Made by a program: the position numbers and the translations under genes | In this document: positions 22,578-33,833 of the stretch, one piece after another | Layout: each line of letters begins with the position of its first letter | Numbering within the stretch: the stretch's first letter is position 1 | The notes under the pieces: generated by a model | Seen by the model: the letters and a program-made list of their open reading frames with translations, nothing else | The model's database searches: none | Told to the model about the DNA's origin: nothing | NCBI RefSeq assembly: GCF_000499845.2 | Contig: NC_023758.2 | Location: 15,864,927 to 15,928,926, forward strand | Reading direction: 5' to 3' | Length of the DNA stretch: 64,000 bases | From: Phaseolus vulgaris | Taxonomy: Eukaryota > Streptophyta > Magnoliopsida > Fabales > Fabaceae

Positions 22578-25530
22578 ACATTACTCACTAACTATATTTC
22601 ATAAATAATTCTACATGCATCAAAATATTCATTCAAACATTTAAATGAATGTCTTAAATATTTAAAATATCTCACACACATTGAACATATGAAGTAATCC
22701 TACATATACTAGTTGGACAATTTATTACACAAACACCATCCAATATTACACCTAACATAAAATAAAACACAAATTTTTATTTTAAATTGAAACATAACAT
22801 AAAATTTCCAATAGTATACATTGTAATTAGTGTTTACATTTAAAGTTTTATTGACACTAATTAATAGGAAAATAGTTATATACAATGTTATATGCGGTTA
22901 ATGTTAAAGTTTTATCTCAATAATTTATGTGATAATTAATTTTATTAAATACATAAAATATTAATAAATAAAGTACAAAAAAATTGCAAAATAATATATT
23001 TACTGTATAAGTTTTGTGCGTTTTAATATTTTCTAAGATACGCTCTATACGATTAGCAATTGTCTTTTGTTCTCAAATTAATATATATAAGTGTCTCTTT
23101 CAAGTTTGAAAGACTACAATATTATTATTTGAATTAATGTTTAGTTTATATGAATGGGAAAGTATCATGATATTAAAAAATTGTAACCAAAGACAAAGTA
23201 TCTAAATAACTAATATCTCTCTTGTCCTAACTTTGTAAGATGGCATGGCCACTTCTTTGTCATGAATTATTGAATTTGTCTCCTTACCTACCAAAATCTT
23301 CAAATTAATAATTCATATAATTTTTTTATAAAAGTTATTTATATGATTAAAAAACAAAATAATACCATATATGTTATGTGAAGTACATTGAGATGCCAAA
23401 GAGACTTGAACATCCAAATGTCAAGTAAACAAAAATAACATCATACCATATTAACAATATAATCAAGGTCTCGAGATTAATTAATTAACAAATCAAATAT
23501 TGGGATGGGTTGTACTATTAAATTTTGCACATTTATTATTACACAATATAGTTATTACTGACTTTAACGTTGGATTATTTTTGTGAGCATATACAGAAAA
23601 ATAAACAATAAAAAAGCATCTCAGGTTATCAAAGTATTAAGGAGAAATTATTTTAACTAAGGGTGCTAAATGAAAAAAAGAGAGTTCGATCTTGTAATTT
23701 TTTTTTCAAGTCCGAATGAACAAAATTTATTTAACCAGCAAAAAAAACTATTTCAAAAAATAACTTCCTATTTGATATTCGTAGTTAATTTAACTATTCT
23801 CATCAATAAGTAAACATGTCATATAAATGCAATTTATGTAATATAGTTGTTTTTTTCTCCTATCTTAAGAGAAATTAAAATTATCCTAAAGTCATTTTAG
23901 AATAATCATTCTAAAGATATTCTTACCTAATATTTTGATGGAGATTCTTTTAAATTTTTCATGTTAGGTTAAATTTGTCGTTTGGTACAATGTTTCAAAA
24001 ATGGTTCTCATGAATTCAACATATTTTTTTTTAGGAATTGATTTTAATTTTCCTCACTGATACAATTTCATAAACTTGGACGAAAATCTAAGTCTCTTTC
24101 ATGTTATTTACAAGCAAAGACTAATTTAAATATATTTTTTCTTCCTTAATCTTTTAAAACATTTTTTAATAATAAAACCTTGATGAAACTCTAAATTTTA
24201 AAGAGGACAATACCTCGAATGTGGTTATTAATCATAACGATATTATCTCAATGGACTAAAATATTACTATAAAAGTCGTTCTAAAGACAAACTTTTGTTC
24301 CCTTAGACCTTGATTGAGAAGACTTGTTTTGATAGTCTCACATTACTTAGTAGTCGATATCAAATACAATGTAAATATATCTCCGTCTTTAACTCTCTGA
24401 TGCACTTTTTATAAGGACAAAACTCTAATAAGTTTCAAACTTCAAAGTGGACAGTACCTCAAATGCGATGAATGAATCTAACGATATTATCTCAATGCAC
24501 TTAATGTCAGAACATTAACACGTATATGAGAATAGAAAAGCGGTTTAAAAAATTCCTTACTTAAAATCATAATAAAAATAAATAAATATATCTTCCCTTA
24601 ATCCTCGTCCTACAATATTATCTCAATTCGATTTGACATTAGAACAACCTAAAATGTTGATCCAACTATAAGAGTTTATTGTATATAAATTTTTGATAAT
24701 TTATATATCAGTGTTAGTAATTATTATTTTTTTGTTCCGTTGAAAATTATAAAACCACAAGTATGATTTATTAAATAATAATCATACGATTTTTAATAAA
24801 TTTTAATTTATAATAAAAAATTATGATAAAAAGAATGTATTAAAGGATACATTATTATTATGATTATATTACATGTGTACCAATATTGTTGAACCAGCAA
24901 CAAAGGCATTGCGACAAGTGAAAACAGCCAGGGCAGACAGTGGCTAACAACTACGTACTATAATTAATTAAATATTAACCATAAAAATTCTAATCATCAT
25001 TCTTAAATTATTTTAAACATTTTATTTTTAGACCAAATCAAAGCAAACCCTCCTTTGCCCAACAATCCAAAAGCCCTTTTCAAGTGATACACAACAACAT
25101 AAATTATTATTGTTTAAGAATCTCAACCCCAACAATATTGAATTCATATATTTAGGTTTTCCAATAAGAACACACTTCACCAAACCAATCATTGATTTAG
25201 GCACTCAGCCACTCTCAGCAATAACAAGATTCCTCTAAAAGACTTTGTCTCCCCATGGAAGAAGTTCTTTCATTATCTTGCACCACTTCCACTTCAACAA
25301 CCTGCATTAATTAGAAGAAAAATAGGGACTTTAAAAGTACTTACTATGACTTCAAAATCAGTTTAATTGCATATAGATGAAGGGGAATGAGGGTTGTTTT
25401 AGAGACGCTTGGGTTTCTTTTGATACATTATTGATATAAATATTTTAACATAAGAATTAAATAAAAATAATCTTAATATATATAATTTGTAATTAAATAT
25501 TCTGAAAATAATAATATTTATTTATTTGTG
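22578..25530. other. Intergenic, AT-rich
   Basis: No gene found. Two imperfect copies of a segment containing AACGATATTATCTCAATG occur near 24170-24260 and 24410-24500, each preceded by a GTGGACAGTACCTC-like block, so part of this is a diverged duplicated repeat. No termini are visible. Confidence 0.5.
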
Positions 25531-25651
25531 TGTTACGAAGTGGACTTTAAGCCTAACTCAACTTCATAAAACCGGCTCATAAGGTTGAGGTTTGCACCCA
25601 CGTATATACAATGAAAGGTTCTAATCTCTAGTCGATGTGGGATCTCCAACG
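25531..25651 (-). mobile_element. Short (121 bp) TRIM-like solo LTR
   Basis: Read on the minus strand it begins GTTGGAGATCCCACATCGAC, contains TGTATATACG (TATA-like) and ends CTTCGTAACA. This wording, with CCCACATCGACTAGAGAT near the start and GAGTTAGGCTTAAAGTCCAC near the end, recurs as a short LTR-like repeat in legume genomes. That statement is from memory and unverified. No clear target duplication was found. Confidence 0.45.
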
Positions 25652-26648
25652 TGTGTATAATAATGCAATTGACTGAATGATAACAATATAGAAATATTTA
25701 CGTTGCTGTTGTATTTAAATTTTCATTGGAGACCATTCATGCCATGAATTGTGTTAGTTACATGTTCTAGTTTTTGTTTTTGTTGTATATAATAGAAAAT
25801 ATTGCATCCTTTAGGCCAGTAGATTATATTCTCTTAACTTTTTCACTTGTGTGTATAGGAGGGATAAGTTATTAAGTAGCACTCAAAGTATTTTTTTTTT
25901 CTTTTAATCTAATAGTTATAATAGATTTAAAAAATAGGACAAATATCAAGAATAACTCTTTAAAATATTTATTTTGTGTCTTAACTTTTATTTTATTTTA
26001 ATTTAATATATTTTAAGAGTTACATATGTAAAAGAAAATTTTATGTTTGTTATTAAAAGTTTTTATTTATTTATTTCTTTTAATAGTCTGAGGTAGATGT
26101 GAGTGATGTAAATTTAGGTGGATCACAAATTTGATGTAAAATTTTTGCATTTACGTTGGACCGTAACACAACAGACATAAAATTATAATAGAAACAGAGG
26201 TAAAAAAGAGTCCAAAAAACTTTATGTTGTATCATACGTTAACCAACACAAATTTTGGATATTTTTTTAAATTAAATTGGTTTTGACTTCAAACCAAGTA
26301 AAAGAATTCTCAATAACAATTCAAACAATAATAAATAAACATTTCAACTAAAACTTCTATACAAAATCATCTAATTTAACCTGAAAGTTTTATGAATAAG
26401 AAAGTAAAACTATATTATCTATGTCAGAGAAGGAAAGTAACACATTTTTCTCTTAAGCTTTTTGGATGTTATTTCGAGATAGTGGAGATTGATCATTGAA
26501 AACATGAAATATTTCACGCATGTGATTATGAGTCATCATAAAGGTAAAATAAAAATGATCCTATGTTTAAATGTGTTACATTTGTTCAAGAGTTAATAAT
26601 ACTAGTTCAAATAATGCTTCTCATCTACTACATCACGTAGTAGCCATA
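25652..26648. other. Intergenic, AT-rich
   Basis: No gene or recognised repeat up to the CACTA terminus. Confidence 0.55.
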
Positions 26649-26880
26649 CACTACAAGAAAATTTGGTATTACATACAACACCAATCTGTATGTAAGACAC
26701 TAAATCATATGTAAAACATAGTTACCTACGAATTACATACAGAAAAAAAAATCCATATGTAAAACTGTCGTAGGTTGTTACACACGTAATTACACCAGAA
26801 AGTTACATACAAAAATATTCGTATGTAATTACTAATATATCAAATACGGTTATATCCATATGTAAATGTAATTTTTTTTT
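26649..26880. repeat. CACTA terminal inverted repeat and subterminal motifs
   Basis: CACTACAAGAAAA is followed within 230 bases by about ten TTACATAC / GTATGTAA motifs in both orientations. Subterminal repeats of this sort are the binding sites of the element's own DNA-binding protein in En/Spm. The possible 3-bp target ATA at 26646-26648 has no partner in view. Confidence 0.75.
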
Positions 26881-27094
26881 CGTACATCTGAAAGTATTGA
26901 AAAATCAATTTTCCAGACCTGGATATACTGAAAACATTGAGAGACATATTCATGAAACATTCAAACCTCCCATATTTTGAAAAGCATGATAATATATTAT
27001 TTCCAAATGTTCAAAATATTCAAATGTATTTCATTCAAACCAAAGAAAACATCTAATAATAAGAAATTCAATTCATTACAAAGTTTTGAAAAAA

Positions 27095-28056
27095 CTAATA
27101 ATTATTATAATCTTGAGCAGGTGAATTGTGTTGCTCATCATGATTGTTGTCATCTTGCACTTCATCATTATCTTGCATTTGATTTTGTGGAGTATTTACT
27201 TGTTGAGTATTTGACTGCGGAGTATTTGGCTGTTGAAAAATATGTTGTGGAGCCACTACTGCTTTAGGCAGTAGATATTGAATCATAAGTTCTTGAAAGG
27301 ATTGAAACCGGGAATTCATGTGTCGAGTCTGCTTCTCACTTGTTGATAGTCGTTGTCTAAGTTCAACAATTTCTTCAAAATCAACTTTCTTACTAGAATA
27401 TGCTTGTGTTTTTTGTAGGTAACAATCAACACAGTCGTCCTGATGATCGACACATCCAACCCCGTACACTCGTCCCTTCTACCTTTCACCTGCAACTTCT
27501 AACCAACAACTGTTTCTTAATCTTTCCTCCTCAGTAGGATCTAATGGAGTGGATATCGAGGTACACACAGATGATGACTCAGATAATGATCGAGAGAATC
27601 TACTTTCAAAATCTTCCTATTAAAATGATAAATATTTGTTATAAAATAGTAATTAATGTACATGTACAAAAAAGTTGGAAAAAAGTTGAAAAAAACTAAC
27701 ATGTGTCCGCCTCGATCTATCATCAACAAAATCTCCAATGCTTTTACGTATATGTGTTTGTTGAAACACTTCATCGAGCGGTCAAAATCCTCTGTCTATA
27801 AACAAAACATTTTTATAAATTAAGGTGATAATAATTAATCATAGATTAATCCAAAATTTTATAGAGAAGTCATACCAAACGAATCGCGTGTTCATGCACG
27901 CTAATGGATCCTCCACTGTGCAAACATACACCTTTTTTGGATAAACGATTCTTTTTAGTTGTATCACATTTTGATCGATACACAGGCATGTTCCACTCTC
28001 CAAAGAGGTTGTTCCAAATACTATTTTCAATCCATTCAAGTTGTTTACCTTCTTAC
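27095..28056 (-). pseudogene. CACTA TNPA/PTTA-type protein, C-terminal part
   Basis: Minus-strand frames show VFQQTHIRKSIGDFVDDRSR and RTH near 27705-27775, matching the conserved block of plant En/Spm 'PTTA' proteins (T-H-x-R-K then DxRSRRTH). Then comes SESSSVCTSISTPLDPTEE, then VDFEEIVELRQRLSTSEKQ (coiled coil, about 27310-27400) and a Gln/Asn-rich tail with QQPNTPQSNTQQVNTPQN ending near 27095. Several frame changes and probable introns interrupt it. The upstream part continues at 40364 beyond the copia insertion. In active elements this protein binds the subterminal repeats. Confidence 0.65.
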
Positions 28057-29206
28057 TGTTGAACCAAGAGGTGTTCAAGCTTTGAAGAATCCAAACCCTT
28101 TGAATGATGTTGAAGTCTTTGCTGTGCTTGGTGTTGCTGTGCTGGTTTAGCTTAGTTCTGGGGTAGTTTGAGTTGTGTAATCCACCCTTTGATTAAATCT
28201 AAAGCATAAGCATCTCAATATTTGTGAAAGTAAAATGTTTTCAAACTAAGTTAAAACAACCGATTGTTTTATCGAAACAACCGATTGTTTGTACTTAGGT
28301 GTTTTGAGAAAAAGATTGAAAACTGTTTTTCAAATGGTTGAACTGTTAAGAACCAAAACAACCGATTGATTCGAGGAAACAACCGATTGTTTGTTTTGGG
28401 ACCATAACAGAAAAACTGTTTTATCTTTGACTGGGCTTTAAATGTTTTAACTGCTTACGCTCCAGTCATTAAATGCTTTGACCAATCTTTTAATGCAATT
28501 TAACAGTTTGTTAAGATTTGATAACAAACTACATCTTTGAATAAATTCAGAAAAACAGATTTGACAATTAATCTTTGACAAGTTTTCACTAAGAGTTTTT
28601 GAGTTTTTCAAAGAGCTGAGATTGCTAAGAGTTAGTGATTGATCAAAGTCTGTGGAATAGGATTATGCTTGTATTGATTTCAGATTATCTTCTGTACCAA
28701 GTGTAATCCTTGTATTCTCTGTGAAACAAGTTTCGTTTCTGTGTTTGCTAAGATTGGTTGTGTGTTCTTGAGGGGATCAAGATCAGCAATCTTGGTGTAG
28801 GTGTGTTGACCAAGGAGAGTGTGTTTCTTGAGGTGTTCAAGGTCATTCTCTTGGTTGTTGTGTAAGTGATCAAGTTGTGATTGCTTAGTGGATTTCCTCA
28901 GGGTTTTTGAGAAGACTGGATGTAGCTCTGGGTTTGGAGTGAACCAGTATAAACATCTGTGTACAATCTCTCTTTCCCTATCTCTTTAAATTCAGTTTTG
29001 TTATTTGATAACTGGTATAAACAAACGATTGTTTCGGTAAAACAACCGATTGTTTTTCCAGTATTGTGCTTTTGCTTTATGTTTTGAAAAACTGATTCCT
29101 TAATCAAGGTTTTCTTGAAGTATTTTCATTCTAGGCTTAAAATTTTACGAAAATCTTTCTTAAACAATTCACCCCCCCCTCTCGTTTAAGGCCATATATT
29201 CTAACA
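28057..29206 (+). repeat. 5' LTR of the copia element
   Basis: TGTTGAACCAAGAGG to ATATTCTAACA. Six inverted AAACAACCGATTGTTT-type motifs lie in three pairs (about 28256/28276, 28357/28378, 29021/29041). The end carries CACCCCCCCCTCTCG. Minus-strand ORFs inside (for example 28898-29107) are repeated at 40050-40259 because they are LTR sequence. Confidence 0.95.
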
Positions 29207-29207
29207 A

Positions 29208-29225
29208 TTGGCATCAAGAGCTTGG
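29208..29225 (+). promoter_or_regulatory. Primer binding site of the copia element
   Basis: TTGGCATCAAGAGCTTGG follows the 5' LTR by one base. It resembles TGGTATCAGAGC, the complement of the 3' end of initiator tRNA-Met that primes most plant copia elements. Confidence 0.75.
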
Positions 29226-29266
29226 TTCTTGAAAGTTATTCAAGTTGATCTAAAAATCTTTTTTCT

Positions 29267-30356
29267 TTGGCTGGAAAACTATCTTTTGAGGAAGGTGCTT
29301 CAATCTACAAACCACCTTTATTCTGTGGATTGAATTATAAGTTTTGGGAAGCAAGAATGAAAATCTTTATTGAATCTATTGATCAAAGAATTTGGGATTC
29401 AATTGAGAATGGTCCTTACATTCCAAAGTTCAAAAAGGATAATTCTTTCATTGCAAAACCTTTGTCCAAATGGACAAATGATGAATGTAAGATGGCCCAA
29501 CTTGATAGGTCTGCTCAAAACATTATAGCTTTTGCACTAGATACTAATGAATTTTTTAGGATATCAAAGTGCAAAAACTGCTAAGGATATGTGGGACACA
29601 CTCAAGGCTGCTCATGAACCAAAGGAAGCAATGAAAAAGAATCAAGCAAGAAGGAAAAGAAGGCAAAATAAGAAAAGCCTCAATCTTTGCTTCATGGCCA
29701 GAAGGGAGGATGACTCAAGTAGTGTAAGTTCATCAAACTCCTCAAACTCTGAAAATTATGGTCAATTGCTTCAAGCCTTTCAAGAAACACATGAAGAAGC
29801 CAACCGATTGGCTCTCTTGAACAATCAGTTAAAAGAAAAGAACAGCTGGCTTGAAAACAGAGTAAAGGCACTGGAAGAGGATTTAGAACATTCAAGAACA
29901 GATTTTGAAAATCTGGAAATCATTTACAAAAACTCCTTTTGCAAGTGTCATACTCTAGTTTGTGAAAATTGTGAAAATCTTGAAAAGAAGGTCCACTATC
30001 TTGTTAAAACAGTGGATAAGCTTTCTAAAGGCCAATCCAACTTTGAGAGTGTTCTAGCATCTCAAAACTGTGTTTTTGGAAAATCTGGATTGGGTTTTAA
30101 TCCACAAAACAAACAAGATAGATTTTCAAAATCTTTTTCGAAAATGCTAGAAAAACAAATTGGACCATCGAAACAACCGATTGTTACATGCTTCTATTGC
30201 ATGAAAAGAGGTCATTCTGTGAGGTTCTGTAAAATCAGAAAACATGTTGTTCCTAAAGGTCTTATGAAGTGGATTCCTAAGGGAAATAAAGCTTTAATTA
30301 ATGAGTATAAACCAGATGGACCCACATTCATAAGGGGACCAAATCTTTGTACTTGA
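29267..30356 (+). pseudogene. Copia Gag with CCHC zinc knuckle
   Basis: Starts AGKLSFEEGASIYKPPLF after a TTG; the sister element has ATG at this spot, so the start codon is lost. Blocks: NYKFWEARMKIFIESIDQ, RIWDSIENGPYIPKFKK, NEFFRIS. A frameshift near 29570 then moves to AKTAKDMWDTLKAAHE. A Lys/Arg-rich segment, FMARREDDSSS, a coiled coil (about 29790-30050) and the knuckle CFYCMKRGHSVRFC (about 30190-30235) follow. The knuckle is preceded by SKQPIVT, encoded by a copy of the AACAACCGATTGTT motif. TGA ends the frame at 30354-30356, with a further in-frame TAG before the protease. Confidence 0.88.
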
Positions 30357-31473
30357 AAATCTCTTTTGTAGGAAAACTTGGAGGAGAGCAAGCAACTATG
30401 GTACTTGGATAGTGGATGCTCCAAGCATATGACAAGGGACAAATCAAAGTTCCTGAGTATCTCCTTCAAGCAAGAGGGTCATGTCACCTATGGAGACAAC
30501 AACAAAGGAAGAATTCTTGGGAGAGGATCCATAGGAGATGAGAACATCTTGGTAATCCATGATGTACTTTTTGTTGAAGGCCTAAAGCATAATCTGTTGA
30601 GCATTAGCCAACTATGTGACAAGGGGTATCAAGTGATGTTCAAGACAAACACATGTGAAATCTGTCTACCTAACACCAAAGAGGTAATGTTGGTAGGTAA
30701 GAGAGTTAATAATGTGTATCTTCTAGATATCTCTTCACCATGTTCAATTGGATGTCTTCTATCCAAGCAAGATGAATCTTGGCCTTGGCATAGAAGAATT
30801 GCTCATATTCACATGAATCATTTGAACAAGCTAATTTCAAAGGATCTTGTGATTGGGCTGCCAAAACTCAAGTTTGAGAGGGATCACATTTGTGAAGCAT
30901 GCCAAAAAGGGAAACAAGTGAAAAGTTCTTTCAAAATTAAAAATGTTGTTTCATCTTTGAGACCTCTTGAACTTCTTCACATGGATCTCTTTGGACCCTC
31001 AAGAACTATGAGTCTTGGTGGAAATTATTATGCTCTTGTTATTGTTGATGACTTTTCTAGGTACACTTGGACTCTTTTCTTGGAATCAAAGAGTGATGCC
31101 TTTGCTGCATTCAAAAAGCTAGCAAGAAGACTACAAAACACAAAGAACAGCAACATAGGTTCTATTAGGAGTGATCATGGAGGATAATTTCAGAATGAGA
31201 AGTTTAGCAATTTCTGTGAGAAGTTGGGAATTTTGCACAATTTCTCTGCTCCAAGAACACCAAGCAGAATGAAGTGGTAGAAAGGAAGAACAAGTCTCTT
31301 GAAGAGCTTGCAAGGACAATACTTAGTGAATCATCACTTCCTAAGTATTTTTGGGCAGATGCAGTGAGCACCTCTTGTTATGTGATGAATAGGGTGCTTA
31401 TAAGGCCCATTTTGAAGAAAACTCCATATGAACTCTTCAATGGAAGGAAGCCTAACATCAGTCATCTCAAAGT
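30357..31473 (+). pseudogene. Copia Pol, N-terminal part: protease and integrase (interrupted)
   Basis: WYLDSGCSKHMT (aspartic protease, DSG, at about 30400) is followed by [18 protein letters not shown] and the GAG-pre-integrase zinc-binding region WHRRIAHIHMNHL...CEACQKGKQ. The integrase core follows: LLHMDLFGP (first Asp), IVDDFSRYTW, SDHGG, then TAA in place of Glu (31185-31187), FQNEKFSNFC, and after a frameshift near 31260 NEVVERKNKSLEELAR (catalytic Glu), YFWADAVSTSCYVMNR, and KKTPYELFNGRKPNISHLKVF. There the nested element interrupts it; the same reading continues at 36921 as GCSCFVLNNGKENLG. Confidence 0.88.
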
Positions 31474-31478
31474 CTTTG

Positions 31479-32491
31479 TGATGAGAATCAACTAAAGGTG
31501 GCTTTTTATAATGAAGAACAAGATCATTCGCCTTCACATTTAAAGTTTTTCTTGTTAATCTTTGCAAAAGATAAAGCCCAAGCCCAAGCCCAAGCCCAAG
31601 CCCAAGAAGGCCAAAGCCCACAAAAGCCCAAAGACCATCCCATGAAGGGCAATGCCAAGTTTTAAATAAATATTGTTTAGAAAGGTGCTTAGAGGGAAAC
31701 ATTAGAAACCTCTATTGTTAAAGCATCTTTTAGTCTTTAGTTAAGAGTCTTAGGGGGGGTGTATTAGTAGATAGGTGTAGGAGTAAATAAGGAGGTGCCA
31801 AAGTGAGAGAAAGGATCACACCTTCCTCATGCCTTGTTTTAGGCGCAAATTCTAGAAGCTTTTTGGGAGGGAGTTTTTTTGAATTTGTGTAGCTTACATT
31901 TCAGCACCTTAGGCTATAAATAGAGGTGCTCTCTTTGTAAAATTCAGATTTGAATTTATCTAAAGAAACTATACTCAAAATTGGAGTGAGCATTTGGAGA
32001 GCTTTTGAGCTTCTACTCTAGTCTTATCTTGAAGGACCATGGTTTCCTCAAGTGGCGGCTTCCACACTCATCTAGGAGCATCCATACTTCTAGTGGCGTG
32101 ATCATCCAACCTATCTTCCATCTTCATGAGCATTCTCTTCTCCTTCCTTTCTTCTTCTTCAATTGTTCTTGTTGCCTTGTGTTTTTGAGTTGTCTAGCTT
32201 TCGGTTTTTCTATTTTCAGCACCTATATTCTGTTTTGTTTTTAATTCTGTTCGGTTCATATGATTAGTAGCTAATTCTGTTCGGTTAATCTAGTTTCTAT
32301 TCCTTTGTTGATTCAATTTGACAATATTTGGTTCATCCAAATGAGTTTGGGATTTGGTACTTGTTATTGGTGAGTTCTTGATCTTAGAACCATGATCCAA
32401 CTTCTAAGAAAGTGCCTCTACATTTTCCAGCTCAAGGTGATTCCTCAAAGTGTCAAGAATCTTGTTCTATGTGGCTATTGGAATCACATCA
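31479..32491 (+). repeat. 5' LTR of the gag-protease element
   Basis: TGATGAGAATCAAC to GGAATCACATCA. A TATA box sits near 31914. A coding tail (the end of the ORF in the other LTR copy) occupies its first 175 or so bases. ORFs at 32005-32244 and 36429-36668 are the same LTR sequence and not genes. Confidence 0.93.
31914..31922 (+). promoter_or_regulatory. LTR TATA box of the gag-protease element
   Basis: CTATAAATA within GGCTATAAATAGAGG, repeated at 36338-36346 in the other LTR. Transcription should start about 30 bases downstream. Confidence 0.7.
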
Positions 32492-32493
32492 TG

Positions 32494-32508
32494 TGGTATC
32501 ATGAGTCT
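32494..32508 (+). promoter_or_regulatory. Primer binding site of the gag-protease element
   Basis: TGGTATCATGAGTCT begins two bases after the 5' LTR. It starts with TGGTATCA, complementary to the 3' end of initiator tRNA-Met. Confidence 0.7.
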
Positions 32509-33833
32509 TAGGTTCATTCTTGTTTAATTGTTGAGTTGTGTGCACTTTATTTCAAGAGCTCTTTAATTTTTCTTGCAATTTAAGTTTCTGTTTTAGAATT
32601 TTAATTGAGTATTCTTGCTGTTTTTCTTTTGCTCCAAGTGTTTGTGGAAAGGTTTATGGCACTCATAATTCTTATGAGTATGGTTGCTCTTTTGGAATGG
32701 CATTATCCTTCCTAGAGTTTACCTTAAGCTTCCTTCCACTTGTTACAATTTGTGTTGTGTCTTTTAATTTTTGAATCTTGTCAAGTTTTGTCTTAGTCAT
32801 GTTATTCCATATATGTCATTACTTCTAGTAGTACTTTTATTGTTTTGATTGTTTCTTGCTTTGGTGTCATATAATTTTCTGAATTGATGTTGATCCTTTG
32901 TGCATTTTCTTTTTAGAATTGAGTTCATACTTGTATTCTAGACCTATACAAGTTCCAATACATCATTTTCTATTATGTCTTTGCTAGTTCATCATCCTGT
33001 TTTTTATTCCTATTAGGATTCCTCTGTTTCTGAAAAAAGTGCTTACTGTTTTTCCTTATTGCAACTGATTTACGTACTGTAAAATTCTGAAATTCTGGAT
33101 TTGAGATATTCAAAGTGTTAGAAAAGAATAGAAAAAAGAATCATTCAAAAATATGAAGTACACAAAAAATGATAAATAAAATAAAAAAAGTGTACATTCC
33201 TGCCGAAAAAAATACGGTAATCTGGCAGTGATTTTAAAAAATTTATTTCTCTCAATTGGCTTACTGTTTTTAATTGATTCCAGTGCCATTATTGAGTTAA
33301 CATCTTGAAGTTTCTGTGGTATAAATTTCATAATCCAGTTCGCTCTACAACGTTCCAGTTAAATCAGTGAATATCAAACACAGTTTGCATAAAAAAAAAT
33401 TTCCAGTAGTTAAATTTTTTTGTTTTCTTCATCTACTCTAGTGCTTTTCCTTAGGTATTCTTTTGTGTGCCTACTTTTCTCATTGAGTTCTTTATTTTCT
33501 TGATTGTCTTTCATTCTTACTCTTTGAGTTTGTCTTACATATAGTATTCCTTTTGCAATTACCTTTCCTTGCTTATACCTTTTCTTGTTTGTCTTTATTG
33601 TTTCTTTGGTTTTGTGGTGGTTTGCTCTTAAGATTGGTGTGCTTGCTTTGACATATTTCTTTTGAGGATTCCAAGGCCTCAAGATCAGATTGGAGCAAGA
33701 ACATTATTTCTTTGAGAGTGATATCTTTTTTCAGCCTTAAATTCACTTCGGCAGTTTCAATTACCAAGCTCACTGTTTTTGCTAATTTTTAACTTGTTTG
33801 CTGTTTTTGTGTGTTTGCTGTTTTTAATTACAA
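32509..33833 (+). other. Leader between LTR and gag-protease ORF
   Basis: About 1.3 kb of T-rich non-coding sequence before the ORF, with no domain. A long leader is usual in such elements and may hold the packaging signal; nothing specific can be seen. Confidence 0.5.

Noticed and set aside
22304..22588. 94-codon minus-strand ORF with repeated LELVDITY
   Set aside because: Open only because the 27-bp minisatellite unit is a multiple of three.
32005..32244. 79-codon ORF present twice (also 36429-36668), with a hydrophobic C terminus
   Set aside because: It is LTR sequence downstream of the TATA box, present in both copies; no sign of selection for protein can be seen.
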